From positions 1-64,000 of the forward strand of contig NZ_VLLC01000015.1 of NCBI RefSeq assembly GCF_007830435.1: DNA of 64,000 nucleotides, read 5' to 3'. The first letter of the stretch is position 1; every line of letters begins with the position of its first letter. The DNA comes from Desulfobotulus alkaliphilus. GTDB lineage: Bacteria > Desulfobacterota > Desulfobacteria > Desulfobacterales > ASO4-4. A program made the translations under genes and the position numbers. Positions 42,916 through 52,386 of this stretch are shown piece after piece. The notes beneath the pieces were generated by a model. The model was not told where the DNA came from, did no database searches, and worked only from the letters and a program-made list of their open reading frames with translations.

Positions 42916-43907
42916 TTGGTAGTGCAGAAAAAATTCACTGGCTGGTCTACGGCTTTCTGGCTGCCGGGGCACTGTGTATTCTTCCATTTTTCGGGGCGGA
43001 AGCAACACCACCCGCTGCTTTTTTTGAACTTTTTTCCGGGGAAAGAAGCCTTGCTGCAGAAATTCTTCTGCATCACCGTTTTCCAAGGGTGCTGCTGGCC
43101 TTTGTCTGCGGCATGGGGCTTGCCGCCTGCGGCAGTGCCCTGCAGGTGATGCTGGAAAATCCCCTGGCAGAGCCTTTTGTTCTGGGCATTGCAGGCTGTG
43201 CCGCCGTAGGGGCTTCCATGGCCCTTTCCTTTCCTGTCTGGCTTGTGTACCTCGGCCCCTTTTCGTCTGTGCAGATCCTGGCCTTTGCAGGATCTCTCAT
43301 GGCTGTGGGGCTTTCTTTGAAACTGGCTTCCCGTTTCGGCGGTGCTGCGGAAACGGTGATCCTTGCCGGTGTCACCGTGAATATTCTCTGCGGTGCCCTG
43401 ATGATGCTGATCCGCTATTTTGTGGATCCATCAAGGCTTGTGGTCATGGACCGCTGGCTCATGGGCGGGCTGGATGTGGTGGGATGGGACAGTCTCATGG
43501 CCATGTTTCCCTTTGTAATTGCAGGAAGTCTTTTGCTTTTTCCCTTGGGTCAGGCCTTGAATCTCATGGCCGTTGATCCGGTCCTTGCAAGGGCCCATGG
43601 GGTACCCGTACGCCGGGTGCGGCTTCGCATCTGCCTTGCAACGGGATGCCTTGTGGGGGCGGCTGTGGCTTTTTCCGGTCCCATCGGCTTTGTGGGCCTG
43701 ATCATTCCCCAGGCGGTACGGAGAATTTCCGGCCCGGACATGCGGACGGGACTTTATTTTTCCGCTCTGGCAGGGGGGGCTTTTCTTGCCTTCTGCGACA
43801 TGCTGGCAAGGACTCTTGTGGCACCTACGGAAATGCCCGTGGGTATTTTAACGGCTGTAATCGGTGGCCCCGTTTTTTTGAGGATGCTCTGGAAACGCTC
43901 CCTGTAA
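42912..43907 (+). CDS. btuC: Cobalamin ABC transporter permease (BtuC-like, FecCD family)
   Basis: 331 residues from GTG 42912, which overlaps the btuD TGA (GTGA) and has GGAGAGG upstream; an in-frame ATG at 42852 would add 20 residues inside btuD. About ten membrane helices with FecCD signatures: HHRFPRVLLAFVCGMGLAAC, GSALQVMLENPLAEPFVLGI and near the C-terminus GPIGFVGLIIPQAVRRI, the coupling-helix region. Confidence 0.92.
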   Translation: MIGSAEKIHWLVYGFLAAGALCILPFFGAEATPPAAFFELFSGERSLAAEILLHHRFPRVLLAFVCGMGLAACGSALQVMLENPLAEPFVLGIAGCAAVGASMALSFPVWLVYLGPFSSVQILAFAGSLMAVGLSLKLASRFGGAAETVILAGVTVNILCGALMMLIRYFVDPSRLVVMDRWLMGGLDVVGWDSLMAMFPFVIAGSLLLFPLGQALNLMAVDPVLARAHGVPVRRVRLRICLATGCLVGAAVAFSGPIGFVGLIIPQAVRRISGPDMRTGLYFSALAGGAFLAFCDMLARTLVAPTEMPVGILTAVIGGPVFLRMLWKRSL

Positions 43908-43953
43908 GGGTGTGTTTTGACTTAAATGGATTGACATTGGAAAGGATAGGAAA

Positions 43954-44733
43954 ATGATGAGAAGACAGGCATGGATAAAAAGTCTGGTTCTGGTACTGCT
44001 GACGGGATTTCTTCCCCTTTATCTCTGGGCCCAGAATTTTGTTCCCGCAACCTTTGAAGATGTGGACCGGAAACATTTTGAAGATGGTTACTGGAACGGC
44101 AGTGATGGCAGCGGGGAAATAAGGTCTGGCACCATCTCCTTTAAAAATAATTATAATCAGGAGTGGGGTTCCTGGAGCGGCTTTGCCCTTTCGACTAAAA
44201 TCGATACTTGGACAAGAGGCTTGTCCAACCAGTACAGCGCCATAACCGGAGAAGGAATTGATGGTTCCAGCACCTATGCTGTGGGATTTTATTCTTCTTT
44301 TGATGGAGACTCTGAACTGGTTCTGGACTTTCCCCACACCCTCCCCGGTCTTTATGTGACTAACACCACCTATGCCTACTGGTCCATGAAAGAAGGGGAT
44401 CAGTATGCTAAAAAATTTGAACAGGGAGACTGGTTCAAACTGACCATAGAAGGTCGCAATTCAGCAGGCGATATAGCAGGTCGGCAGGTGGTTTATCTGG
44501 CGGATTTCCGCTCAGGTGCGTCCAGCCCTTATATTCTGGATACATGGAAATGGGTGGATCTTGCCTCCATGGGACCAGTAAAACGCCTCTCCTTTTCCCT
44601 TGAATCCACGGATGTGGGTGAGTGGGGCATGAACACCCCCGCCTACTTTGCCATGGACAATGTGGGGGGACCCCGCATCAAGGAAGCGGAAGGTTCCAGC
44701 TCCAGCTGCTTTATCAATTCTCTGGGATTTTAA
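43954..44733 (+). CDS. DUF4465 secreted protein in the B12-uptake operon
   Basis: 259 residues with an N-terminal signal peptide (SLVLVLLTGFLPLYLWA) and a beta-rich body that matches DUF4465: FEDVD at the start, WGSWSGFALSTKID, LSNQYSAITGEG, YVTNTTYAYWSM, VVYLADFRSG and the end motif NTPAYFAMDN. DUF4465 genes recur beside btuB-type receptors; I recall surface B12-binding proteins (BtuH) of this kind from Bacteroides but cannot verify it here. It is probably exported and B12-binding or receptor-associated. One bp separates its stop from the btuB start. Confidence 0.85.
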   Translation: MMRRQAWIKSLVLVLLTGFLPLYLWAQNFVPATFEDVDRKHFEDGYWNGSDGSGEIRSGTISFKNNYNQEWGSWSGFALSTKIDTWTRGLSNQYSAITGEGIDGSSTYAVGFYSSFDGDSELVLDFPHTLPGLYVTNTTYAYWSMKEGDQYAKKFEQGDWFKLTIEGRNSAGDIAGRQVVYLADFRSGASSPYILDTWKWVDLASMGPVKRLSFSLESTDVGEWGMNTPAYFAMDNVGGPRIKEAEGSSSSCFINSLGF

Positions 44734-44734
44734 T

Positions 44735-46672
44735 ATGAGTCCGGCCCGTGCTGCTCTTTTCCTGTTATTTGGCCCCTTGTTTTTTTCCTTCTGGCCCGGT
44801 TCGGCCTCTGGTGAGCCGGTTCAGCTTGAAACCCTTGTGGTGACGGCAGGCCGGGAGGATAAGGGGACGGAACGGCTTGCCAGACCCGTTCAGGTGCTGG
44901 ACAAAGAAGACCTCAGGCGCATGCCCGGTACCAGCCTCGTGGAGGTGCTGGCAAGGGAGGCGGGGCTTGTCCCCAGAGAAGGCGTGGGAAAGTCCGGAGG
45001 GCTGGACATCCGCGGCATGGGAGACACATCATCCAGCAATGTTCTGGTTTTGCTGGATGATGTTCCCATGAATGCAAGGGATCTTTCAGGTGTGGATTTT
45101 TCCACCATTGCCATGGAAGACATTGAGCGCATAGAGATCATTCGTGGCAGCGGTGCCGTGCACTGGGGCAGCGGGGCTGTGGGCGGTGTGATTCGTATCA
45201 TCACCAAAAAACCCACGGCACTTTCTGCCACCCTCTTCTCGGAGACGGGAAGCTTCGGGTACAGAAAAAACCGCATCCAGACTTCCGGAAGCAGCAGGGA
45301 TTTCAGTTTCCGTCTGTATGGCGGGCATCATGAAACCAGCGGTTACCGGGAGAACAGTGATTTTAATGTAAAGGATGCGGGACTGGATCTGCGTCTGGAT
45401 CAACAAGGTCCGTTTTCCTTTGGCCTGTCCGGCCATGTTCATGGGGATACTTATGGTCTTCCCGGTCCTGTCACCGGGGGCAGGCCCCGTAAAAGTGCCT
45501 CCACCCCCCATGATGGCGGAGAAACCTTTGAAAAAAGATTCACGGCCAGGGCAGAAGGGGACTTTGATTCCTTCGGAACCCTGAAGCTGCAGCGCAGCCT
45601 GCGGTACAGGGATCAGAAGATGGATATGACGGGCAGGCTAAGCAGCGAAGGGCGAGACAATCTGCCCGTGGACATAGAGCTTACGGAAAAAATACTGCGC
45701 ACGGACTATCACCTTCCCTTGGCCGGAAACAGCCTGCATCTGGGTTTTGATCATCTGGAAAGCCATTATATAAGAACAGATCCCGATGCCAATCTGGCCC
45801 GTCGCCACAATGGAAGAATCATTGAATATGGTGTTTTTGCAGCCAGTGATTTTGCCCTGAGGGATTCCCTGCGCCTCACGCTGGGAGGCCGCTACCATCA
45901 TGTGGATGCGGATTACCGCTATGACAGAATGGATTCTCAGGGGTGGCGACAGCACAGCCTGAGGAGTGCCACATGGACAAAGCAGGCCTGGGATGCGGGA
46001 CTTGTCTATGAAATCAACTCCGGAATCCATCTTTACACCTCCTATGCCAGCAGTTTCAGAAGTCCCAATGTGGATGAGCTGGCAAAGGCTTCAAAGGATT
46101 TGAAACCCCAGGAAACCCGACACATGGAACTTGGTTTACGGTCTTTTCAGCCAGGCCGCTTTCGGCTGGAGGCCGGGCTTTTTTCCATGGAGGCGGATGA
46201 TGAAATCTATTATGACAGTCTTCTGCAGGAAAACCGCAATTACGAAGATACAACCCTGAGGCGGGGGCTTGAAACTTCCTTAAGCCTCTACCCTTCACCT
46301 TTTTTGAGTTTTCGGCTGGACATGACCCTGATGCAGGCCCGCTTTGAAAAAAAGGACAAGGTCATTCCCCTTGTACCGGAGCGCCATGCTGGTCTGCAGA
46401 TTTCATGGGAGCCTGTGGAAGTGCTGGGATTTTATCTGGCTGGCCGATGGTTTGACAGCCGCTATGACGGCAATGACTTTGATAACAGAGAAAAAAAGCT
46501 GGATGCCTTCCATGTCTGGGATATACGGGCCCGTCTGAACAGGGCACGCTTGGAAATTTTCATGGAAATCAACAATATGCTGGATGAAGATTATGCGATG
46601 GCTGCCTATTCAGGGGCCTTTTATCCCATGCCGGGCAGGCAGTTTAAAGCGGGGGTGACCTTATGGTTTTAA
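44735..46672 (+). CDS. btuB: TonB-dependent cobalamin receptor (BtuB-like)
   Basis: 645 residues from ATG 44735. Signal peptide to about residue 26, TonB box ETLVVTA near residue 32, a plug domain with [20 protein letters not shown] and [20 protein letters not shown], then a 22-strand barrel with alternating aromatic strands and a terminal Phe (TLWF). It brings corrinoid across the outer membrane; tonB/exbBD are not in this window. The size is typical of BtuB. It has no upstream ribosome-binding site of its own and is likely translated by coupling to the DUF4465 gene. Confidence 0.93.
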   Translation: MSPARAALFLLFGPLFFSFWPGSASGEPVQLETLVVTAGREDKGTERLARPVQVLDKEDLRRMPGTSLVEVLAREAGLVPREGVGKSGGLDIRGMGDTSSSNVLVLLDDVPMNARDLSGVDFSTIAMEDIERIEIIRGSGAVHWGSGAVGGVIRIITKKPTALSATLFSETGSFGYRKNRIQTSGSSRDFSFRLYGGHHETSGYRENSDFNVKDAGLDLRLDQQGPFSFGLSGHVHGDTYGLPGPVTGGRPRKSASTPHDGGETFEKRFTARAEGDFDSFGTLKLQRSLRYRDQKMDMTGRLSSEGRDNLPVDIELTEKILRTDYHLPLAGNSLHLGFDHLESHYIRTDPDANLARRHNGRIIEYGVFAASDFALRDSLRLTLGGRYHHVDADYRYDRMDSQGWRQHSLRSATWTKQAWDAGLVYEINSGIHLYTSYASSFRSPNVDELAKASKDLKPQETRHMELGLRSFQPGRFRLEAGLFSMEADDEIYYDSLLQENRNYEDTTLRRGLETSLSLYPSPFLSFRLDMTLMQARFEKKDKVIPLVPERHAGLQISWEPVEVLGFYLAGRWFDSRYDGNDFDNREKKLDAFHVWDIRARLNRARLEIFMEINNMLDEDYAMAAYSGAFYPMPGRQFKAGVTLWF

Positions 46673-46673
46673 A

Positions 46674-46728
46674 CATAAACATAAAAGGAGTCATGCATAA
46701 AAGGGGTCTGCCCCCTTTTATGTTTATG
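46674..46728 (+). promoter_or_regulatory. Competing RNA hairpins over the ribosome-binding site of the last B12-operon gene
   Basis: CATAAACATAAAAGG (46674-46688) pairs perfectly over 15 bp with CCTTTTATGTTTATG (46714-46728), taking up most of the AAAAGGAG ribosome-binding site and enclosing the ATG at 46693. A second stem, CATAAAAGGGG (46696-46706) with CCCCTTTTATG (46712-46722), uses the same right-hand strand with a 5-nt loop and would free the ribosome-binding site. The two are mutually exclusive. Confidence 0.7.
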
Positions 46729-47517
46729 CTCTTACTGCTTCTGCCCCTTTTATGCCTGGCGGGTGAGGGGCCCCATGCTCCGGAGGCGGGGAGGGCAGGT
46801 TCCACGGCCATTCCCATGGACCATGAAGGAATTATAGGATGGGCTTCGGGCTGGCAGGAGTATTTGCCCGGAGAAGCTGTGGAAGATCCATGGATGAAAC
46901 CTGACAAAGCCCTTGGCAGAGCCAGCGGCATCACTTCGGATGTGGTTTCCCTTGGATGGGGCGGCAGCCTTACCCTGACCTTTGATTATCCCATAGAAAA
47001 TAAAAAGGGGTATAACCTGGCTGTTTTTTCAAATAGTTTCAGCGATACCTTTCTGGAACTGGCCTTTGTGGAAGTTTCCACGGACGGGCAAACCTTTGTT
47101 CGTTTCCCCAACGAATCCCTTACCCAAAATCCTGTCCATGCCTTTGGCCACGTAAATCCCACCCATATTGACGGCTTTGCCGGAAAATACAGGGCTGGTT
47201 TTGGCACACCCTTTGATCTGGATCAGCTGAAGGAAGAAGATGCTGTGATTGGAGGAGAGGTGGATCTCAGCCGCATTGTTTATGTACGGCTTGTGGATGT
47301 GAAGGGGGATGGCAGCCTGAAGGACAGTTTTGGGAATCCTGTTTATGCCCCTTATCCCACAAAAATTTCCGCAGGCTTTGATCTCGATGGCGTGGCCGTA
47401 TTGTCCGGAGTGGTTCTGGAATCTTCAGAGGAAGAAAAAAAAGCCCCCCTTGTTACGGGGGGCATAGGAAATGATGCGGGGTGTTTTATGGGGCAGCTGA
47501 CGATCCCGGATGAATAG
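46693..47517 (+). CDS. Secreted or surface protein at the end of the B12-uptake operon
   Basis: 274 residues from ATG 46693, chosen for AAAAGGAG at 46683-46690. A signal peptide ([16 protein letters not shown]) precedes a beta-rich domain with [52 protein letters not shown] and a C-terminal [11 protein letters not shown]. This set of motifs belongs to uncharacterised surface proteins often coded beside TonB-dependent cobalamin receptors; I know no assigned function. The repeated acidic FDLD elements could bind calcium. The minus-strand terminator of the convergent operon lies inside its 3' end. Confidence 0.75.
   Translation: MHKRGLPPFMFMLLLLLPLLCLAGEGPHAPEAGRAGSTAIPMDHEGIIGWASGWQEYLPGEAVEDPWMKPDKALGRASGITSDVVSLGWGGSLTLTFDYPIENKKGYNLAVFSNSFSDTFLELAFVEVSTDGQTFVRFPNESLTQNPVHAFGHVNPTHIDGFAGKYRAGFGTPFDLDQLKEEDAVIGGEVDLSRIVYVRLVDVKGDGSLKDSFGNPVYAPYPTKISAGFDLDGVAVLSGVVLESSEEEKKAPLVTGGIGNDAGCFMGQLTIPDE
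47435..47463 (-). terminator. Minus-strand terminator inside the 3' end of the convergent gene
   Basis: GCCCCCC (47443-47449) and GGGGGGC (47457-47463) form a 7-bp G/C stem; read on the minus strand it is followed by eight U residues. It would end transcription of the SRPBCC/hydrolase unit 83 bp after the last stop codon while lying within the coding sequence of the plus-strand B12-operon gene. Confidence 0.8.
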
Positions 47518-47545
47518 GGTTTTCGTGAATCCGGACTGAAAGCAC

Positions 47546-47995
47546 TTAAAAAAATAGCTGAATGGCCCCTTTTCTGTAATCAAAAACCGCTTCCAGCTTT
47601 TTTCTTATAAAGGGATGAACAGCCCTGCTGAAGGGGTCCATGGGCAGGGCATAATGGATGCGGTCTTCCATGAGAATACCCCCATCACAGGGGCTGAAGC
47701 GGTGCAGGTGATGCCAGAAACGGTAAGGTCCGAAGCGCTGCTCATCCACAAAATATTCACCCTCCTTCACATGGGTGATTTCCGTGATCCAGGTCATGGG
47801 AATGCCTGCGATGGCTTTGATACGGTATGCGAGAATCTGTCCCTGAAACATGGGGTGTCCATGGCCGGAGCGGATGTCAAAATGCATCCACTCCGGTGTG
47901 ATTTTTTCAAGGTTGCAGGGGTCGGCAAAGAAGGTCCAGATTTCTTGCATATTGCCCTTAAGAATCTGCTGCCTTTCAAGCCGCTGCAGTTTCAT
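47546..47995 (-). CDS. SRPBCC-family ligand-binding-like protein
   Basis: 149 residues. The START/Bet v1-like pattern is visible: an N-terminal strand, IWTFFADPCNLEKITPEW, a run of strands (WITEITHVKEGEYFVDEQRFGPY) and a long C-terminal helix. Such proteins bind hydrophobic ligands; in many genomes this subgroup sits beside or is fused to TIGR01777 epimerases. Its start lies 20 bp inside the 3' end of the hydrolase gene, so both are translated from one mRNA. Confidence 0.82.
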   Translation of the reverse strand: MKLQRLERQQILKGNMQEIWTFFADPCNLEKITPEWMHFDIRSGHGHPMFQGQILAYRIKAIAGIPMTWITEITHVKEGEYFVDEQRFGPYRFWHHLHRFSPCDGGILMEDRIHYALPMDPFSRAVHPFIRKKLEAVFDYRKGAIQLFF

Positions 47996-48890
47996 GGATT
48001 CCCGGTCCTTTTCGCTTTATGAAGTCAAGGATGTGTTCCGCACAGATCGCAGGCTGTTCCATGGGAACAAAATGTCCGCTTTTATCCACCACCACCAGTT
48101 CGCAGTCCTTTACCGTGCGGCTGAATCTGTCTGCGGCATCCTGAACAAAGGTGTCGGATTTTTTTCCCCGTATGGCAAGGACCGGGCATTGAACTTTTTT
48201 TGCATAGGACCAGATATCGGCAGGCACGGACTCAAAGATCTGGGCTTCCAGTTCCGGGTCACATTTTAAAATGGCCGTTTCCTCATCCACTTCCAGCAGG
48301 CCGCATTCAAGGTAGGCATCTACAAAGGAAGGATCCCAGGTTTTGAAAATACCCCGGCCTGCGGTGAAGCGGGACAGGGCTTCCTGCTTGCCCCGGAAAA
48401 CAAATTTTCTCCGCCTTGCGCCTTTGGCCAGTGGGAACTGTCCGATGAGTCCGGTCATGCGTAAAAAACCCATGAACATGAGATAACGCCGCGGCAGAAT
48501 TACCGGATCCATGAGGATAATACATGAGAAAAGTTCCGGATGTCTGGCTGCGGTGATGAGGGTGGTAACGGCCCCTAAGGAATGACCGATACCGATGACG
48601 GGGGGCTGCATCAGACTGGAGACCATGAATTCCAGATCATCGGCAAAAATCTTCCAGTGGCGTATGGGCATCTCAACGGGGGAAAGGGAGCTGCCATGGC
48701 CACGGACATCGCTGCCGATGACATGCAGTTTTTCAGACATAAGACGGATCAGGGGGTCATAGGTGCCGGCGCAGAAGCCATTGGCATGGAGCAGATGGGC
48801 CATGGGGCCTTCACCGCCCCAGTCGATATAGTGAAGGGGGCCTTTTTCCGGATGGTGGATGTAGCCCTCACCGGGTTCTGGCAGCGTCAT
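47976..48890 (-). CDS. Alpha/beta-hydrolase
   Basis: 304 residues from ATG 48890, preceded by AAGGAG. Oxyanion-hole region LLHANGFCAGTYD, nucleophile elbow GIGHSLGA (Ser near 103), acid region in the AIRGKKSDTFV segment and catalytic His in DKSGHFVPMEQP. Cytosolic, substrate unknown; resembles lactone/ester hydrolases of the epoxide-hydrolase-like group. It overlaps the SRPBCC gene and follows the MFS exporter gene by 100 bp. Confidence 0.87.
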   Translation of the reverse strand: MTLPEPGEGYIHHPEKGPLHYIDWGGEGPMAHLLHANGFCAGTYDPLIRLMSEKLHVIGSDVRGHGSSLSPVEMPIRHWKIFADDLEFMVSSLMQPPVIGIGHSLGAVTTLITAARHPELFSCIILMDPVILPRRYLMFMGFLRMTGLIGQFPLAKGARRRKFVFRGKQEALSRFTAGRGIFKTWDPSFVDAYLECGLLEVDEETAILKCDPELEAQIFESVPADIWSYAKKVQCPVLAIRGKKSDTFVQDAADRFSRTVKDCELVVVDKSGHFVPMEQPAICAEHILDFIKRKGPGIHETAAA

Positions 48891-48990
48891 GGATAATACT
48901 CCTTGTTTTTCAGATATAGGCATGGTGAACGGTTTATGATCAGAATCAGTTCAGCAAGAATAAGGATCTATCCACCTGCGGTCAAGGGTC

Positions 48991-50403
48991 TCATTTTTCC
49001 CGTCCCCGCATCCATGAAGGAATCATGGAGAAAAAGGCAATGGCGGCCCCTGCCCCCATGGCCATGCGAAAGGCATCAAGGAAGATTGTCATATTTTCCT
49101 CTGACAGTGCAGAAAGGGAGGCCCCGCCGCTTCGGCTGTCAAAAACAAAATGGAATATGGCACCGGCAAGGGCTACACCCAGCACCATGCCAAGGTTTCT
49201 GGCCGAGGCAAGAACCGCTCCGCCGGAACCCCTGTGGGCCGGGGGAACTCCGCCCATGACGGCGGCGGAGTTGGGTGAGACGAAAATAGATGTACCGATA
49301 CCCACCAGAGCCAGACGCCATGCAATATCCCATACGCCATGGGAGGCATTGAGACCGGAGAGAAGTGTCAGGCCACAGGCCATGATAAAAAGTCCTGCCG
49401 TACAAAGCAGGCGGGAACCCATGCGGTCCGAAAGAATGCCCGCAAGGGGAGAAAATACCAGCAGAAAGGCAAAGGGAATCATCAGCATTTTCCCCGTCAG
49501 GGCACTGGAGTAGCCTGCAAACAGCATGAGATAAAAGGGCATGAGAAAGACCATGAAAAAAAGACTGCAGAAGAGCAGCAGGCCACAGAGGGCAGGCAGG
49601 GCAAAAAGCCGGTTCTGAAAAAGGGAGATATGCAGCAGGGGATCTTTTTTGTTTTTTTCCGTTAAAATGAAAAGAGCCATGCAGAGGAGACTGGATACCA
49701 GTACTGTGATAAAGGAAAAGGAGCTGAATCCCCAGTCATAGCCGTGGGTGAGGGCCATGAGCAGGAGGCCGAGACTTAAGGCGGCCAGCAGGGTGCCCTG
49801 CCAGTCAAAGGAGCTGATACGGCTTTTATGGCCGGATTCACGGAGTATCATCAAGACAAGCACCGCTGCCATAAGGCCGATGGGGATATTCACATAAAAA
49901 ATGAGCCGCCAGGACCCAAGGGAAAGAAGAAAACCGCCAATGGCAGGGCCGGCGGTGAGACCGCAGGCAACAACGGCACCATTGAGTCCCAGCACCCTGC
50001 CCCGCTGGGAGTCGGGAAAGGCATCCACCAGAAGGGCAGGGGTGCAGGCCATGATCATGGCAGAACCCAGTCCCTGCAGCAGACGGGCAGCTATGAGCAT
50101 ATGAACGGTGGGGGCCATGGCGCAGAGCATGGAAGCAAGGGTGAAGACAAGAAGGCCTGTGGCATAGATACGTTTACGGCCCAGTATATCTCCCAGCCTG
50201 CCAAAGGTCAGTAGAAAACAGGTGATGGTAAGCAGATAGATCATGACCACCCATTCGGTCATGGCAAGGCTGGTGCTGAAATTTTTGAGAATGGCAGGGA
50301 GGGCGACATTCACGATACTGCTGTCCAGGGTGGACATGAAAACGCCGATGGCCACAAGGAAAAAGACCTGCCATGGCCGGTTGCTCTCTGATGCTGTCTG
50401 CAT
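48991..50403 (-). CDS. MFS multidrug transporter, DHA2 (EmrB/QacA) type
   Basis: 470 residues from ATG 50403; the frame is open to 50532, but the extra N-terminus is not hydrophobic or conserved-looking. Fourteen hydrophobic helices with DHA2 signatures: motif D1-like LDSSIVNVALPAI in helix 1, motif A GRLGDILGRKRIY, and motif C-like AVVACGLTAGPAIGGFL in helix 5. Drug/proton antiporter by family; substrate unknown. Element A4 lies 174 bp upstream of the start. Confidence 0.88.
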   Translation of the reverse strand: MQTASESNRPWQVFFLVAIGVFMSTLDSSIVNVALPAILKNFSTSLAMTEWVVMIYLLTITCFLLTFGRLGDILGRKRIYATGLLVFTLASMLCAMAPTVHMLIAARLLQGLGSAMIMACTPALLVDAFPDSQRGRVLGLNGAVVACGLTAGPAIGGFLLSLGSWRLIFYVNIPIGLMAAVLVLMILRESGHKSRISSFDWQGTLLAALSLGLLLMALTHGYDWGFSSFSFITVLVSSLLCMALFILTEKNKKDPLLHISLFQNRLFALPALCGLLLFCSLFFMVFLMPFYLMLFAGYSSALTGKMLMIPFAFLLVFSPLAGILSDRMGSRLLCTAGLFIMACGLTLLSGLNASHGVWDIAWRLALVGIGTSIFVSPNSAAVMGGVPPAHRGSGGAVLASARNLGMVLGVALAGAIFHFVFDSRSGGASLSALSEENMTIFLDAFRMAMGAGAAIAFFSMIPSWMRGREK

Positions 50404-50577
50404 TCCGCTAAGTCCTGTTTTCGGGTTAGGGGCACAAAATGGTGTGACGGGCCTGGGAACAGCCATGAAAAAGTGGCATAGTCCCAAGATTCCTTTTTTG
50501 TCAAATACAGATTTGACCTGGTGGCTTTTCATAGATGGTAATGGGGAAAAAAACAGTGTTTTTTAAGTGCTTAAAAC

Positions 50578-50838
50578 GTAACTGTTTAGCACAGCTTTCC
50601 AAGTACCATACCTGCAAGGCAGATGCACAGGCCCCAGGCTATTTGCCCGTGACGCAATCCGGCACTCAAGCTTTCAAAAGCCCATTGTTTTCATTGCAGG
50701 CTTTAGATTTATGGCTTGAGTGCCGGAATCCGAAACGATTGCAATGTCCCTTGCAAATAGCCACGGAGCCTTGCAACAGTACGAAGCTGCGGCAATTACA
50801 GCATTGGCAGTTCGGAATAAACTGTGCTGAATAATTAC
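50578..50838 (-). mobile_element. Family A non-coding element, copy A4 (hairpin cassette type 2)
   Basis: 261 bp in reverse orientation, with ends GTAACTGTTTAGCACAG and CTGTGCTGAATAATTAC, flanked by a perfect 8-bp duplication CTTAAAAC (50570-50577, 50839-50846). The arms match A3 and A5, but the central cassette (about 50657-50728) is unrelated: CCGGCACTCAAGC (50659-50671) pairs perfectly with GCTTGAGTGCCGG (50714-50726). On its complement the sequence CGGATT stands on both sides of the cassette, while A2 has it once. Confidence 0.92.
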
Positions 50839-50846
50839 CTTAAAAC

Positions 50847-51098
50847 AAATGAAAGCAGTGGTTTATGGTTTAAGGTTTTTTGAAAGCCTTAAAAAAAGTC
50901 TGGTTTTCATGCGGCCTTTATCGTAGATGAATGGAATTATGTCACGGGGAAAAATAAATTATTCTGAACAGGCTCTGAAGGATCTTATCAGATATCAAAT
51001 ATTTCATAGGAAGTGCCGCAATGGGCCAAGGGCTGGTTTTTCGCTGATGGGCAATCTGGAGTATAAAGATGCCTGAACAGGAGTGAGGAGGATTTGCA
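50847..51098. other. Leader region upstream of the AMIN-domain gene
   Basis: 252 bp between element A4 and the AMIN-domain gene. It shows a TTAAGG/CCTTAA stem near 50870-50893 without a T-run and a good ribosome-binding site at its end. No further gene or promoter could be supported. Confidence 0.35.
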
Positions 51099-51929
51099 AT
51101 GGTGAAGTGGGGATTTGCAGGTGTTGGCATACTGCTTGTTTTCATATGGAGTATCATTCTTGGCTTGCAGCTCATGGGTACCGACAACGGAACCGGAGCG
51201 ATTCTTGAGACAGATGTGAGCAAAAATTCCGGCCGTTATCTTATTTCCGTTCCAGAATCGAGAACTCAGTCCTTCGGAGATTCTCCGCCGGGATCCGAAA
51301 CTTCCATGATCCCTGTCCATGGAGGGGAAAAAAATGGGGACGACCGGATGGCCCGGAAAGAACATAAGGGCAGTGATTTTTTTTCTGCGGAAGTCTCAGA
51401 TCTGAAAGATCATGGAGTGGATGATGCGGACTCTTCTGAAGAAGTTTCTGCGGCCTTTGAAGAAATCATTGTTTGGGATGAAGCCCCTGCCGGGGAAAAG
51501 ATGTCTGACATGGACAGGATGGAAGCGGTCTCTGATCTTTCAGCTGAGGTGAAGGAAATCCGTAAAAAAGATGTGGAAGTGAAAAAAAGACCCCTTTTGA
51601 AAGAAATCCGCTTTGATGCGTCCGCCGGTCGCCTTGTGATTATCGCAGGAGCTGCCATCCATGATGTGGAAAGCTTTAGCCTTGAAAATCCCAGACGGAT
51701 TGTTCTGGATTTGAAAGGTCTGGAGTCGCCCTACAGATCAGAGCAGCGGATAGATATTGACAGTCTTCACATAACCCGTGTGCGTCACTTTGCCCACCAA
51801 GACAGGCTTCGCATTGTTCTGGATATGCAAAAGGGATGGAAGGGTTCCTACCAGACGGAACCCATGGATGCGGGCCTTGGGGTGCTTCTTGTGGCCATGG
51901 ACGGTATCCCTGAAATGCGGGCGCAGTAA
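51099..51929 (+). CDS. AMIN-domain membrane-anchored protein
   Basis: 276 residues. An N-terminal helix (GFAGVGILLVFIWSIILGLQ) anchors a long acidic, low-complexity linker (about 30-160). The C-terminal 115 residues form an AMIN domain: LKEIRFDASAGRLVIIAGA, SFSLENPRRIVLDLKGLES, RVRHFAHQDRLRIVLDMQKG. AMIN domains target periplasmic proteins to the division site, peptidoglycan or secretin complexes; here there is no attached amidase. GTGAGGAGG precedes the ATG. It is convergent with the DUF457 gene, 4 bp apart. Confidence 0.85.
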   Translation: MVKWGFAGVGILLVFIWSIILGLQLMGTDNGTGAILETDVSKNSGRYLISVPESRTQSFGDSPPGSETSMIPVHGGEKNGDDRMARKEHKGSDFFSAEVSDLKDHGVDDADSSEEVSAAFEEIIVWDEAPAGEKMSDMDRMEAVSDLSAEVKEIRKKDVEVKKRPLLKEIRFDASAGRLVIIAGAAIHDVESFSLENPRRIVLDLKGLESPYRSEQRIDIDSLHITRVRHFAHQDRLRIVLDMQKGWKGSYQTEPMDAGLGVLLVAMDGIPEMRAQ

Positions 51930-51933
51930 ATGA

Positions 51934-52386
51934 TCAGAAAAACCTGCGGTCCAGAAGAAGGTGGGAAAAAAAGCCCAGCACAAAGGCGAGGTAATAGGGA
52001 AGTACCTGCTGCCATGGCTGATGAAAAAGATAGACCGGTGCTGCCAGAATGGGCAGGGGAATGACCAGCATGGCCCACCATGAATGGGTCCAGCCCCTGT
52101 GATGCCCGATGGCGGGCAGCATGGCGCAGAAACCCAGTATGGCGGCCCATTTATACTCCCCCTTGAAAATCAGAAAAAGATCAAAAAGAATCAGAAGACT
52201 GTATACAAGATTCTGTCCCTTGGAATCCGTATCCACATCCGGCGTCAGGGATCCTATAAGACAGAGTCCCATGAGAATGGCCATGGTTTCCAGAGGTGGC
52301 CGGTACAGCTCCCAGAAAAAAAGTCCCGCAAGGCAGAGGATGCCAAGGGTAGAACCAAAACCGAGGTGCGCCTTATATCCGGGCAT
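51934..52386 (-). CDS. YdjM-like membrane-bound metal-dependent hydrolase (DUF457)
   Basis: 150 residues. N-terminal PGYKAHLGFG carries the family His; SLTPDVDTDSKGQ and GHHRGWTHSWW supply the Asp and His metal-ligand clusters; LGFFSHLLLD ends it. Several hydrophobic helices embed it in the inner membrane. The family includes E. coli YdjM; the reaction is not established. Start overlaps the neighbouring hydrolase gene by 14 bp, so they are one transcript. Confidence 0.87.
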   Translation of the reverse strand: MPGYKAHLGFGSTLGILCLAGLFFWELYRPPLETMAILMGLCLIGSLTPDVDTDSKGQNLVYSLLILFDLFLIFKGEYKWAAILGFCAMLPAIGHHRGWTHSWWAMLVIPLPILAAPVYLFHQPWQQVLPYYLAFVLGFFSHLLLDRRFF

